Assembly: GCF_003254395.2 (NCBI RefSeq)
Contig: NC_037647.1
Location: forward strand, 4,886,752-4,950,751
Reading direction: 5' to 3'
Source of the DNA: Apis mellifera
Lineage: Eukaryota > Arthropoda > Insecta > Hymenoptera > Apidae
Length of the DNA: 64,000 nt
The translations under genes were made by a program, and so were the position numbers. Below the pieces are notes generated by a model. It was not told the DNA's origin. It saw nothing but the letters and a program-made list of their open reading frames with translations, and made no database searches. This document shows positions 51,582 to 63,684 of this stretch, one piece after another (position 1 is the first letter of the stretch; each line of letters starts with the position of its first letter).

Positions 51582-53822
51582 GGAAAGATAGAATTCTTGA
51601 AAAATATTTGTACATGATGTACAAGAAACATTGCATTAAATAATGATATATTTAGTTAAATTTTAATACGATTATTTAAAATGTTACGAATTAGAAAATA
51701 TCTAGGTTATTAATTATTATTTAAATTACGTAACGAAGTTACATATTCTTGATTATTATCGATTATTTGTATATAATATTGAATCAGCAATTTCGCAATA
51801 AATATCGCAATAAATATAATTGCTAGGGAAATAAAGAAAAACTTTCATTAGTAAAAAATTATAATTATTATAATTTCATTGAACTTAATTGTATTAAGAT
51901 AATTTCCATTTTTGATTAAATAAATATTTTATTATCAATTAAATTCGGAATTTTTGTTTAGAATATTCTATTATATTATACAAATTTGGAAATTTTTTTT
52001 TTTAAATAAATTTAAATAAATCAAAGTTGCTATTTAAAAAATTTGGTGGATAAAATGTTTACATAACGAGATTCGAATTTTTATTGAAATATTCGAACTT
52101 ATTTATTTTCCTGCAATAGATTTTATAAAGTTCTATGCTTTAAACGTTAATTTTAAATGTTACTTATCTCGTAACAAATATAAAATTATGCAATATATAA
52201 ATTTGAAAGAGAACTGACACTATATCTTTATTGAAAATTAAAAGTGGTAAATTAGGAACGTGCAATTTGGATTATAATTAAAAATAATATATTATAATTA
52301 TATTAAAATATATTATAATATAAATATATTATAATATATTAAAATATTATATATTATAATAAAATTTCATTTATTTATTTAAGTTAAAGAAGCAAGAAGA
52401 AACAATCGACGAATATGTTTACGAGAAATTTATAGGTAATTTTTTTTTTTTTATAAATGATTTGTAGTTTAAATTTAATTTAAATATATTTTATTTTAAT
52501 GTAAAATTATATTTTATGTGCACAGAATATATAATGTATAATATTTTAAATTTGTATAGGATTATTGTGTAATTAGATTGAGTAACAAGTTTGTTCTAAA
52601 AAAAGATTAAATGTTATTTATTTAAATAAAAATATATTTAATATTATTATATATATATTTAAGTAAAATAACATTTATTTATAATAATTTAATGAAAGAG
52701 ATATGATAATATCACATTTGAAACGTTAATAATGAAATATCAAGTTGATGTTATCATATCTAGGTTTTTTATAACATGGCATTTATAACATTAGCTTTGT
52801 ATTATAGCAAATGACATTGATAATTGTATTGATTCTTACATGACACATGAGAATGGATATTAGAGCGATATGAACGATAGCATGTATCATATTAATGCTT
52901 GATAAGCGCGATATAATCGACAATTTTTTAATTATGTTTTTTACAGAAAATAAATAATAATTTTTTTACATAAAATAAAATATATTCAGAAACGTATCAT
53001 GAATTTTTAATAGTTTAAATATTAAATTTATATAGTATGTTTCAATATAATATTCATCTCTCTTAGAATAAATATCTCAAAAAATATATACAAAAGAAAT
53101 GTTTCAGAAAGATATACGATATCAAAGAGATCATATCATTTATTTTATTTTCCAATTCGCGTCATCTTATTCATCTTACGTTAAAATTCTAGCATAGTTA
53201 ATTACGCATCATATCAATTAATGCATGATCATATAATTATATATAAAATGATATAATATATGACGTTGTTTTTAAAATTTTTTCTGTTTGGATTCAAGAC
53301 AAACGATGCAAATGATATACAATAGGTTTGCCTACTTATAGGCGTTTCTAATAAAATTATTATAATTATTTATAATAAGTTTCAATTTATATTTTGAATG
53401 CTAATACACGTGCCATGCAGAATCAATTCTTCAAAGATATACTAACTTTGAAAGTTAATATTTCGGAAATAATTTATGAAAAAAATGTTTATATAATATT
53501 TTTAAAAAAATTTGACACAAAGTATAATAATATACAATAAAAAATATAAAATTCAAAATTCTTTAAAATTATAACAAAATGAAATAAATAACAACTCTTG
53601 TTCTCCTTGATAAGATATTCTTTTGTTTGAAATATTTTTCTGTATTTTTTTATTTTTCCTATCTTTAAAGATATTTATCTTGAGATTTATCTTTTAAAAT
53701 AGAATACTTTATATATATATATATATTAAATAAAATTTATCCTTCAAATTATAAGCAATTTAATTTTATACTAAGAACGCCTGTATATAGATAACAGGGC
53801 TAACATCAGTAATTGCATCTTA

Positions 53823-53830
53823 TATCGATA
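53823..53830. promoter_or_regulatory. TATCGATA site (DREF/BEAF-type motif)
   Basis: The palindrome TATCGATA is the DRE core bound in flies by DREF and BEAF-32. It lies 10 bp before the GATGGCGC inverted repeat. Function is inferred from the motif only. Confidence 0.4.
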
Positions 53831-53840
53831 TAGCACAATT

Positions 53841-53886
53841 TATGATGGCGCTACATTACAGGCAGAAGAGATATAGCGCCATCATA
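53841..53886. repeat. Perfect 13-bp inverted repeat of TATGATGGCGCTA
   Basis: TATGATGGCGCTA at 53841-53853 is followed after 20 bp by its exact reverse complement at 53874-53886. The arms carry GATGGCGC, similar to the insect CTCF core AGGTGGCGC and to the repeated AGCGCCATCT near 63.3-63.6 kb. Confidence 0.9.
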
Positions 53887-54489
53887 CAAAGCTGCAATTA
53901 AATTAATATTGTTTTACATGATAACTCTATTTAATTGTAGTTATCTTAATAACAAAAAGAACTTTATTATTAATGTTTTTGAAAAAAATAAGAATTATAT
54001 AATATAAAATATATTTTCTATTATTATTAATGCGATAATGAACTTTATTTTTCAATGAGCTACGATTAATTAAAAGAAAAACGTTGTAAGTTGGAATTTC
54101 CAGATTCTTCATTAACATCTGTTCATAATTCAGTTTTTTTCAAAGTGAATCATAAATATCAAAAAAACTTTTTCCGCAATAGCAGATGAAATGATTATGA
54201 ATCATGATTAAAATATCTTAATATTTTTATAAAAATTGCAATTTAAAGATTCGTTGTCTCTCTATAATAATAATAATAAAATATAGTTTATCATATAGTT
54301 TATACTAAGTTTAAATTATAATTATACTTTATATCAAGAATAAAAGATTCAATAAAAATTTAAAAAAAATTTTTAAAAATAAAAGTCTGCTCCAAATCTA
54401 TAGAAATCTTTTAAAGAGAAAATTATAAAAATTATGCAAGATTATATCATGAGTTAGAATCGTTTAATTAAATCTGACTAGTTTCAAAA

Positions 54490-54800
54490 TGGATCTCTTA
54501 ATTGCTCTTATTGTGTCATCATTTGACCTTTTAATAATTTTGACCCGATAATTATTCTTGAGAATTCGCAAAGAAAATAACTCCTTTCGATTCGCTTTCT
54601 CTGGCTATTGGCCAACGAAGTGTGAAACGAAGCTAATTTCATTTCTTGACGTCAAATAAATTTCAAAAGGAAAAAGAAAATTTGAGAGAGAAAATTCATT
54701 AATTCTTTGAGAATATAATCTTTGTCTATGATTCGTTTCTGGATGTATATCATATCTCGAACGATTCAATTTGACAAGCATTTTCTTCTTCTTGACTCTT
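54490..54800. promoter_or_regulatory. GC-richer non-coding block with TTGACGTCAA and ATTGGCCAA
   Basis: Compared with its surroundings this block is GC-richer and contains a TGACCT half-site (54524-54530 region), ATTGGCCAA (about 54607) and the CRE-like palindrome TTGACGTCAA at 54646-54655. No ORF or splice pattern explains the composition, so it may be an enhancer. This is inference only. Confidence 0.3.
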
Positions 54801-56663
54801 GAGAGTCAAAAATTAAATTTCAAAACTCTTTTGCATAATTTATCAACAAGTAATTAATATTATTAGTTGGTAAATTATTATGCAAATCTGAAAAAATTTT
54901 ACTAATAATATTACTTCAATTGCAAAATATATCAAGCTCTAAACATAATAATATAATCTTCAATAAAACAAATGTATAAATGTATAATAATATAGAAAAA
55001 AAAAAATAAAAATAAAAATACAGGATAATTGAAATATATTTATTATAAAATATTTTCTCAATATCTAAAGAAGAATTCAATTTTTTTTTTAATTAAAATA
55101 GTAACTTTGTATAGTAAGAGTAATTTTGTATTTAATTTTTTCAGAATTTTTGCAATGCAGACTTTTTATCATAGAACAATTGTGATATTTTGTTTGAATT
55201 TAGTTTGACATATATATCTATTTTCTTGATACAATTACTAATGGTGTTCAAATAATGACAAATAATATGTGCACAAGATATCATTAGATATCTATGTGAA
55301 TGAACGAAGCTTTTAGAATTGACAAAAATTACGTAAATACATAGTTAAACAATATTATTTTTACATACTAAAAATAAAAATTATATTGATGACATTTTAT
55401 GAAAATAAAATTCTTCGAAGAATTTTTTTCTTCAATTTTAAATTTAAAAAATAAATCAATGACCTATGTACTTATTTATTTACAGATTCTGCAAAAGAAT
55501 TCCCCATGATGCATATGTTCATATCATCATATACAAACCATTGAGAAAGTAAGTGGATTTTTATTTTTTTGTGTCATCAGTTAAGTCTTACAATATATGA
55601 TACATTCTATCGTATTCTAGTAAAGTATCATATATTTTTACTGAATAAAATCGTATTAAAATCTCGTGAAATTAAAAAGAAATAAATATTTAATGGAAAA
55701 AAGATTATTTTGTAAAATAAGATCATTTCCAAAGTAAGATTTATAAAGATCTCATGCAATTTATACATGTAATCTATTTGATCAATTATTCAAATATACA
55801 AAACATTAATATAACATTGTAAAATAATTTTGAAAGATTTTTAAAAAATAAAATATTGGTATACAAAAATATCTATATTTAGAATTAAATTGAATTTTCA
55901 TTATAAGAGAAGTAATTTCTTATAATGAAAAATCCTTGCTTATTTCATTCATGGTCAAATTGTAATTTTCTTAATCTTTCAAACAATAGTCGATTTTATT
56001 TTATTGTCACAATGTAACGTTTGTCATTCTTCAAAAATAATTATTCCAATTCATTCGTGACTCGTTTCAAAGATTCCATTCATGGTTTTAAAAAATTCAT
56101 TTTATACTTTTTTTACTTTAATTACTTCATTTACATTTATTCTTCGAATATAACAATATACTTTATGTATTTCATAATAAAGCAAATAAAAGAAAAAAAA
56201 AATACTAAAAAAATTTATTACTTCATAATAAAATTTTCTTTTAGAATTATTTCAAACGCGAAACATTTTAGAAATCGATATTTAATCACTCGTTTATCTC
56301 ACTATGCGTTGTTCAAGTGTTAACTTCAAGCATACGTAATTTGAATGAGATTATACAAGTCGCAAATATATACCTCTGCTTTTAAAAAAAGTTTAAAAAT
56401 CACTTACTTTTCTCATAAGAGAAAACAACAAGCGTTAAAAACAGCATAGTTTATCTTAAATATCTTGTCTTGAACAAATTTATTACATCATTTAACGAAA
56501 ATAAACGAATGTTAATCTATTTCACAATATATAACTGAATATTCAATCAACATTCATTTGTTTGTATCGAATATATTAAGAATTCTCCGTTCAATAACAT
56601 TTTGTAAATTGTATCAATGATTTCCAATATGACACGTGTTTCTCTCCCCTCCAGGGCGTAGTT

Positions 56664-56672
56664 GGGATTTCC
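56664..56672 (+). promoter_or_regulatory. NF-kB-like site GGGATTTCC in the serpin promoter
   Basis: GGGATTTCC fits the Dorsal/Dif-type consensus GGGWWWWCC and lies about 270 bp before the serpin ATG and about 100 bp before a TATA-like GAATAAATAT (56774-56783). An arthropod-type initiator TCAGT is at 56866-56870. Confidence 0.45.
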
Positions 56673-56939
56673 TGACAATAAAACTATTATAACCGGGCAT
56701 TTCCAACATAGAAGTAACGAGTCGTGTTGGCTTGGTTGGACGACAGCGTATCGGTGGAAAGGATTCGTTTCCGATGAATAAATATGACAGTGAGTGGTGG
56801 GGATGCAGTTAAGAAGCCAGTTACCCGCGAGCATCTCGCCGCCTCTGCTTTTTCTTCCTGTACACTCAGTTCAATTTTGTAGCGAGAGACTATCGGATGT
56901 TATTTCGTGTTCGATCAACTTCAGAAACAGAAAAGGAGC

Positions 56940-57343
56940 ATGCAAACCCGACAAATATTTTTTAAACCGGTGAGTGATGATCCTTTGATTAATTAGAATT
57001 ATTAGAATTGATAAAAATTGATTGCAATTTTATTCATTGATTAAGATTTCCTTTGTATAATGTTTTGGAAAGGAGAGATGAAGTTTGTAAATAATGTCGT
57101 ATGATATTTAAAATTGCAATTGATATCTTGGAGATTTAATTAATCTGAGAATTAAAATTGTTTTCATTTGGTAGGATGTTGTTTTTAGTAGATGTTTTTA
57201 GTTTATTTTAACTATGTTTTAATTTGTATTTAGATTTTAGAATAATAATTGGATAATATTTATTGTAATTAGATTAATTATACGGATTGATTATTACTGA
57301 TTATATAATTGTTGTTATTTCATTGTTAAATATTTTTTTAGAG

Positions 57344-57382
<39 letters not shown>

Positions 57383-60300
57383 CATGTTATATAATACATG
57401 TTATTATGATTTCAATTTCGTAAATAAAAAATTCAATATATTTCTTCAATTCCAAGTATTATAGATTCTTCATCAACAAAGATTCCATAGATGACCATTG
57501 CTTTCTCAGTAATGAAAAGTTCAACCAGCGATAACTTATCTTTTTTTTATATATATTTTTCGCGTTTTTTCATTTCGTTGTTTTTCACAATATTCGAACG
57601 ATTATTATTTAAATTATTTTTCTTCGATCAAATAATTCTTTCATATATTTCCCTACAAATTTTCTCACATTCCTAAATGTTTTTTTTATAAAAATACTCG
57701 ATGCTTTGTTTCACGATAAGCGTTCCTTAGACCATGAAGGACATGTTTTTATCTAGCCTTTTCAACGATTTTTATTATGTTGGAATAAAAAACTTTAATG
57801 GAAATTCTTTTATTATTTTTAAATTGCAATGTTTATAAAGAATGTCATATATTATTTTTCATCATTTATCATTCGAAGGTAATTCGATTTTAATTCGACT
57901 TTATGTATAATCAGTATTAATCAACAGTTGATTACAGTTGTGTACGTGTTTTATTTAATAAGTTGGACACGTATCTGATCGAAGAATTCACTTGTCATTC
58001 GCTCATTGTTTCTGCTGGCATTGCGGGATTCTCCATCGATCTTTGTGAATCTTAATATTGTTAAAATTACGAAAAACCTTGGAAAGAAAGAAATTGGCAA
58101 GATTGAATACAAAAAAGATTATACTGAAGATTTAAGTTTAAAAGAAGAGTATTCCAATTCTCACAAATTAACAAGTGTTTCGTCCAGAGAAAATGAAGTG
58201 AGCAAAAAGAAGTGAAATTAAAGGTTGTCAGAGGAAGTGAAACAAAATTATGAAATTATATAAACTCTCGTATATTAGTATTTGCATAATTCACTGAAAA
58301 ATAATTGTAGTGAGTTTCTTAGTGTGTTTGAGGCAATAGTATCGGGAACAATAGAGAGGCGTGGTATAGTTTCCCTTGTTTTCGTCACATGAGAACTCGT
58401 CATACGTTAATTTCAGCCAAGAAAGTCGGACTCTATGACGTCACGGTTTGCTCGCTTTCACTCGTCTCGTTATTTGCCTCTCGTTCGTTTCAAATCGTAT
58501 AATTTTCATTAATTTTACGATTACGCTTTGTGAATCCACATGAAAATCTTCGATATTTGTTCCATGCTCTCGTTTTGAAATTGATCGTGATTTAATTAAA
58601 ATACGAAAATACATTTTCTATTTTGAGTTTTTGAGAAACTTCTGAAAAACTGTTGAATTTTTTTTTTAGGAGAAGATCGTGACGGTGAAAGTATTTTTAT
58701 AGCCATGTTTAATAATTTTGATATTAAACGTAGTTGAGTTGATTATTTTACTTATATATATTGTTTAGATTAGTTAGTTATTTTAAACTTTTATGTATAA
58801 CTGATATTTTTATTTTTTTATCTGGAAGTATACATAATATTAAATCATGAATATTATGCGTCAATTTATGATAAGTTAAAGAAAATATTTATTTTTGATT
58901 GATTGTTTATAGACGTAACAACTGCAATAACTGATTATTAATGTTTTAGCGAAAAACAATATATTTGAATGTGTAATCGAACATAATAATTATACAATGA
59001 TTAATTTAATAAAAAATTTATTTTATTATTTCTTTATGAACACAGAAAAGTTAAATGAATTTACAATTTTATTATCAAATATATATGATATTTGATAATT
59101 TTTTATTATAATTATTTTCTGTAAATAATGTTAATGGAATATAACAATCTTGTATCTTTTATTAGATATCCTTTTATTAGCTGTATTTCAAAAATTATTA
59201 ATAAAAAAAAATAATTTAAGAATAAAATATTCTAAGTAACTTTTAATATCAAATATTATCTATAATTAAAAGAAATTAATTAGGTCCTGAATATATTTGA
59301 TCTACTTTAATTGTTGTGAATAACCAGAGCGTGACTCCTACAGGAAACTTTTTTTTTTGGCATAAAAATGTAGATATAGATGTCGTGCATAATGATTTAT
59401 TTATCAATATCACATTGACCTCGGCTATAATACGATGATCTATGAATATAAATTACGTTTAAAAGTGATGAGTACAGTGTTACCAAAAAAAAAAAGAAAT
59501 TTCAAAATTTGCGAAATTTCTAATTATAAGATTATAATTTCTTTTTTTGATGTCATAAAAAATTGAATATCTTTTGAATATCTTTAACACAATTTGGATA
59601 AGTTAAAAATATTCGAACGATATGTAAATTTTAATTCTGTTAAATATTAAATATTTTAAATAATTATTTTTATTCGAGTTAAAATTTTCAAGTTCAACTT
59701 GAAAATTTCGTTATTTTTTTCTGTCACTCAAGACAGATAAATATGTTAATCATAAAATTTATTTTTCAACATTTGTACACCTTGCTTTTAAAACTTTTCT
59801 GTAACATATTAATGTACGACAAAGTTGTAATTATATCATAACGATAAATTGTGATAATCATGAGATAATAATAGAATATTATCTAGAGAAATTTTGTAAC
59901 AATGCGGAAAATATACGGAAATTATACGAACATCGTCAGACATTTTTAAAGTATAAACTCAGCTTTGCGTAATCTATGCAAATCTATTTTTATTCTTCAA
60001 ATTACGCATGTTTTATTTTATCCGGAAATTCTTTTATTCTTAATATTTAAACATTCCGCTTCTTCATAATACTTTGAAATATTTGAAAAATATTTTGTAA
60101 AATAATATAAATCTTTAAAGAATTTGTTAAAAATCTTCTCATTCTCATAATTTTAATTCAATAATTCCTAATACTTGTGAATTTTTGTTTCAATATTTAC
60201 TCTTTTTTTCTTTCAGATAATATCGGTGTTATCGGTACTATTGGTGTTAAGAGGCATATCAGCGCAATGCCTAACCGGAAACGATAGTCCTTCGATGATG

Positions 60301-62345
60301 GGCGCTGGCTCGAAGAAAGCTATAATCGACTCGAAATTTCGTTTCGCTCTTGAGACTCTTAAGAAGATATCTTTATTCGAATCTCAAGACAATATAATTT
60401 ACAGTCCTTACAGTATTCATCAGGCAGTGACCTTGGCGTATTTCGGCTCCCGAGGTACTACCGAGGAAGCCTTGAAGAGAGCTTTGCAACTGCCCGCTGA
60501 CATATCCAAAGTCGACGTACAACGATATTATTCCTTCGAGAATACCCTCAAACAGCAAATCAACGGTCAGGTGAGAAGGCTCGAAGTGGAGCGATTACAT
60601 CATTATTGTTTAAGTTTGCAAGTATTCCAAGGCGAGCCACATAATCGTGCAACATCTGCTCCCTTCTGTTCAATTCATAATATTGGACACACAAGGTGTT
60701 AATATATTCATAGAATATTGATTTTAAAAATCGAAACGAAAAAATTTTTTCGATTGAGGCTCATTTATTATATTATAACATCGTGACATTGTGGTTAGTT
60801 TTGAACATAATTTTTAAAATTGATGAAATATGCTTATATTTTGCAACTCGCAATTTGGAAAATGATCGCAAAGAATTTAAATAGCTTAATTTCTTTTAAT
60901 TTACATAGGAGGAAATGTTTTAACCTTGAAGTTTCGTAAAATCAGTACATGCGATGAATGAGTAACGTTTGTTTTTTTAGTGGACACAGTTGGAATTATG
61001 TGATAGTTTAATTTGATTAGTCATATAATTCTCGTTTTTGTTTGCAGTTAGAATATATTTTATATATCTTCTTTCAAATTTTTTGAAGTTTTTATACTTC
61101 TTAAAAGCTATATAATTTCATTCTTTAAGATAATTATAATTACAAATAATAATATATATAAATATTTATCCTTGTTAAATGAATTGTCGTACAGTAATGT
61201 GGCTTATGAGATTGGAAATTGCAAACGTTCATTAATTTGCAAAATATAGTATAAAGATTTTATAATGTAATCATAAAATTGAATTTTTTTTATCCAGAAT
61301 GACGTGTCATCTAATTACGAGTTTAACTCAGCGAACCGATTATGGATATCGGACAAGAAAAAAGTACGGGAATGTATATTGAGTTTATTTGGCAATCAAT
61401 TGGAAATGATCGATTTCAAAACGAATCCAAATGCTGTCCGTGATCAAATTAACAATTGGGTCAGCAATATGACTAAAGGCCACATTCGGGATCTTCTACC
61501 CCCTAATAGCATTACAACAGACACCGATTTGGTATTGGCTAACGCGGTGTACTTCAAAGGTCTTTGGAAAAGTCGTTTCAATCCTAACAATTCTAAGAAA
61601 GACATATTTTACTCTTCCAAATCCCAGCATTCAATGGTTAAATACATGAGGCAGCAGGGTAATTTCAACCATGGTAAGTGTTAAACATTTTATCGACAAT
61701 TTAATAATACTGAAGAAAAACCAAATAATTTAATAACTTTCTTCGTTAGTTATCTCCGAAATACTTGGCGCGCATGTGTTGGAACTACCCTACAAAGGGA
61801 ACGAAATCTCCATGTTTATCCTCCTTCCGCCGTTCGTCACAAAAATTTCCAACGATTCTGCGCAAAACGGGGAACGTGACAGCATTTACCATCTGATCGA
61901 ACGTCTCTCCACGGAAGCAGGATACACCGAGATCCGCGATCTTTTAACCTCTGATTCACTCCCTCAACCGGTGGAGATCATCCTGCCGCGGTTCGAGGTC
62001 GAAAAGGAACTTCAAATAACCACGTTGCTCGATGCCATCGGTGCGGGGGAGTTGGTAATGCCTGACGTGGCCAATCTTAAAGGTTTCGTCGAAGATGGCG
62101 AGGAATCGGTGCATCTTGGGGCAGCTGTCCATCGTGCGCGAATTGAGGTCACCGAGGAGGGGACCACCGCAGCCGCGGCCACCGCCATTTACACGTTCCG
62201 TTCTGGGCGGCCGTTGGTGCCGACAGTCTTCAACGCCAATCATCCGTTCGTCTACTTTATCTACGAGAAACCGAAGCGCACTATCTTGTTCGCCGGCATT
62301 TACCGTAATCCCAATACTCAAAAGAACGCTGCGGAGACAGCTTGA
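56940..62345 (+). CDS. Secreted inhibitory serpin (Spn88Ea-like)
   Basis: Four coding exons, 56940-56969, 60217-60570, 61298-61673 and 61750-62345, encode 451 residues. The first exon supplies MQTRQIFFKP and joins in phase 0 to IISVLSVLLVLRGISA, together forming a signal peptide. The serpin fold follows: NIIYSPYSIHQAVTLAYFGSRG, TDLVLANAVYFKGLWKSRFN, LELPYKGNEISMFILLPP, and the C-terminal NHPFVYFIYEKPKRTILFAGIYRNP. The reactive-centre hinge EEGTTAAAATA has the small residues at P15-P9 typical of inhibitory serpins. The likely scissile bond is Arg-Ser in YTFRSG, pointing to trypsin-like targets. The loop FRSGRPLVP resembles Drosophila Spn88Ea. A 3.2-kb first intron holds an NF-kB-like and a CRE site. 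The last exon is strikingly GC-rich (around 55%) compared with its surroundings. AATAAA lies at 62831-62836. Confidence 0.92.
57347..57380. repeat. (TA)n microsatellite in the first serpin intron
   Basis: About 17 uninterrupted TA dinucleotides. Confidence 0.92.
58025..58034 (+). promoter_or_regulatory. NF-kB-like site GGGATTCTCC in the serpin first intron
   Basis: The decamer matches GGGRNNYYCC exactly. It lies in a GC-richer stretch (about 57950-58560) of the intron that might be an enhancer or an alternative promoter. Confidence 0.45.
58436..58443. promoter_or_regulatory. Full CRE palindrome TGACGTCA in the serpin first intron
   Basis: A perfect CREB/ATF site about 400 bp downstream of the intronic NF-kB-like motif, within the same GC-richer block. 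Confidence 0.4.
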
Positions 62346-63222
62346 GGTGTTTGAACGAGCCAATGTGAGCCATTGTTCCTCGTTTGAAATGCGTGCGAGT
62401 TTTTTGATGATGTGAGTGATAAACTTATGTTTAAATTTTCTTTCTTTTTTTTTTTTTTTTTTCTTTTCTTTCATGACAAATACGACGGATCGATATTTGC
62501 AAAGGATTAGGAGAAATTTTGTACAAATATTGTACAAAGATTTTTTTATTATGATCGTAATATTTTCTTGAGATTTCGTTTAATGGAATTATTAAATTAT
62601 TGAAGGGAGCAATGAATCGAGTAATAGAAATTAAAATTTGTTATACCGTGTGTGTGTAACACTGTGGAGTGTTCAAATTTTTTTAAGGGATGTTTAAGTT
62701 TGTCGTTGATGAACGAAGAAAATATTGATTATGCCGAAAATATATAACGACGTATGTTCTAATATTATAATTTATCTCTTACAATATTGTGCAAGTTTGA
62801 TATTCGTATATAGTTCAATGCTGGACTATTAATAAAAACTGTGAAATTCTATTTTGTAATATGAATTTCAATATTATATTTTTAATATAAATTATGTAAT
62901 AAAAATGGTATATAATCAATATTTATTAATTGATTTGAGAAAAGGAATTATATATTATTTCTTGATTCAAAATATTATGTTTCTTTTAGATTCTTTTAAA
63001 AAGTGTATATTTTTATAAAATGATAATATCAAAATTTGATATTTTTATCATAAATATAAAAATTTATTTGTACTTATATTTATGCTAGGAAAACTAAAAT
63101 TGGAGAATATTTTATTTATAAATATTTTATTTTTATGCACAAAATATCAAGACACATTGTAGTTGTGAAAAAGAAATGATGAAAGTATGCGCAATTTAAT
63201 ATTTCGTACTTCATTTATGGAT
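62346..63222. other. Serpin 3' UTR and downstream sequence
   Basis: The serpin 3' UTR begins with a T-rich tract (about 62440-62475) and probably ends after AATAAA at 62831-62836. The rest is AT-rich without recognisable features. Confidence 0.5.
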
Positions 63223-63684
63223 ACGCGCCAAAAGTAAGGATAGACAAGGAGAGTAAGTGTGGGAAAAGGATAGAGATATTTTAAAAATTATGAAATCAGC
63301 GCCATCTCTAGAGTGCCGCAAATTAAACACAATTTAGACAAGGAAAGTAAATAATTAGAAAAGGATAGATAGAATAAGAATTAACTTTCAGCGCCATCTC
63401 GTGATTATTAAAGATACCTCTGTAACGGCAAGATAAGAAAAAACAAGAATTAAAACCTAGTGCCATCTGTTAATGAATTCAGGAAAATATTTCTACAATT
63501 CGCCAACAGATGGCACTACCAGTACCGTTTTAACTTATTTAATCTTTATCTCTTTCTTTTATTTCCTCTCCTTGTCTACATATACGTTTCATTCGCAACT
63601 CCAGAGATGGCGCTGCCTGTCCAATTTTTATCCTATTTCTATACTTCTTCAATTATCTGCTTTCTGCGTTTACTCTTGGCGCGT
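63223..63684. repeat. Foldback element built from AGCGCCATCT-containing units
   Basis: The ends are inverted: ACGCGCCAAAAGTAA at 63223-63237 against the complement of 63670-63684 (14 of 15 match). The symmetry centre is AAATATTT near 63487. GTGCCATCTGTT (63461-63472) and AACAGATGGCAC (63503-63514) pair perfectly. Further out, CAGCGCCATCTC occurs twice in the left arm (63297 and 63389) and once inverted in the right arm (about 63603-63614). TAGACAAGGA, GAG or AAG units recur in both arms about 92-94 bp apart. The element looks like a MITE-like or satellite-derived hairpin. No target-site duplication and no transposase are visible. Confidence 0.8.

Larger units (their letters stand above)
51582..56939. 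other. 5.4 kb gene-poor interval between gene B and the serpin
   Basis: No protein-coding exon or RNA gene is recognisable. The first 2 kb are plain AT-rich sequence. Notable parts, listed separately, are the inverted repeat at 53841-53886 with the neighbouring TATCGATA, a GC-richer block at 54490-54800, and the serpin promoter region after about 56560. The two longest ORFs (56021-56323 and minus-strand 56547-56834) lack features of real proteins. Confidence 0.5.

Noticed and set aside
56547..56834. 95-codon minus-strand ORF upstream of the serpin
   Set aside because: It coincides with the GC-richer serpin promoter and 5' region, with no domain, signal peptide or splice context.
62095..62415. 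106-codon + strand ORF in another frame of the serpin exon
   Set aside because: Pro/Arg-rich out-of-frame reading of the reactive-loop region, explained by the serpin frame.
61956..62537. 193-codon minus-strand ORF overlapping the last serpin exon
   Set aside because: It is antisense to a clearly coding GC-rich exon. Long shadow ORFs are expected at that composition, and its translation has no recognisable features.
63223..63684. Foldback as a mariner or other DNA transposon remnant
   Set aside because: No target-site duplication, no TA flank pair and no transposase fragment. Its internal units recur in tandem, which suits a satellite-derived hairpin better.
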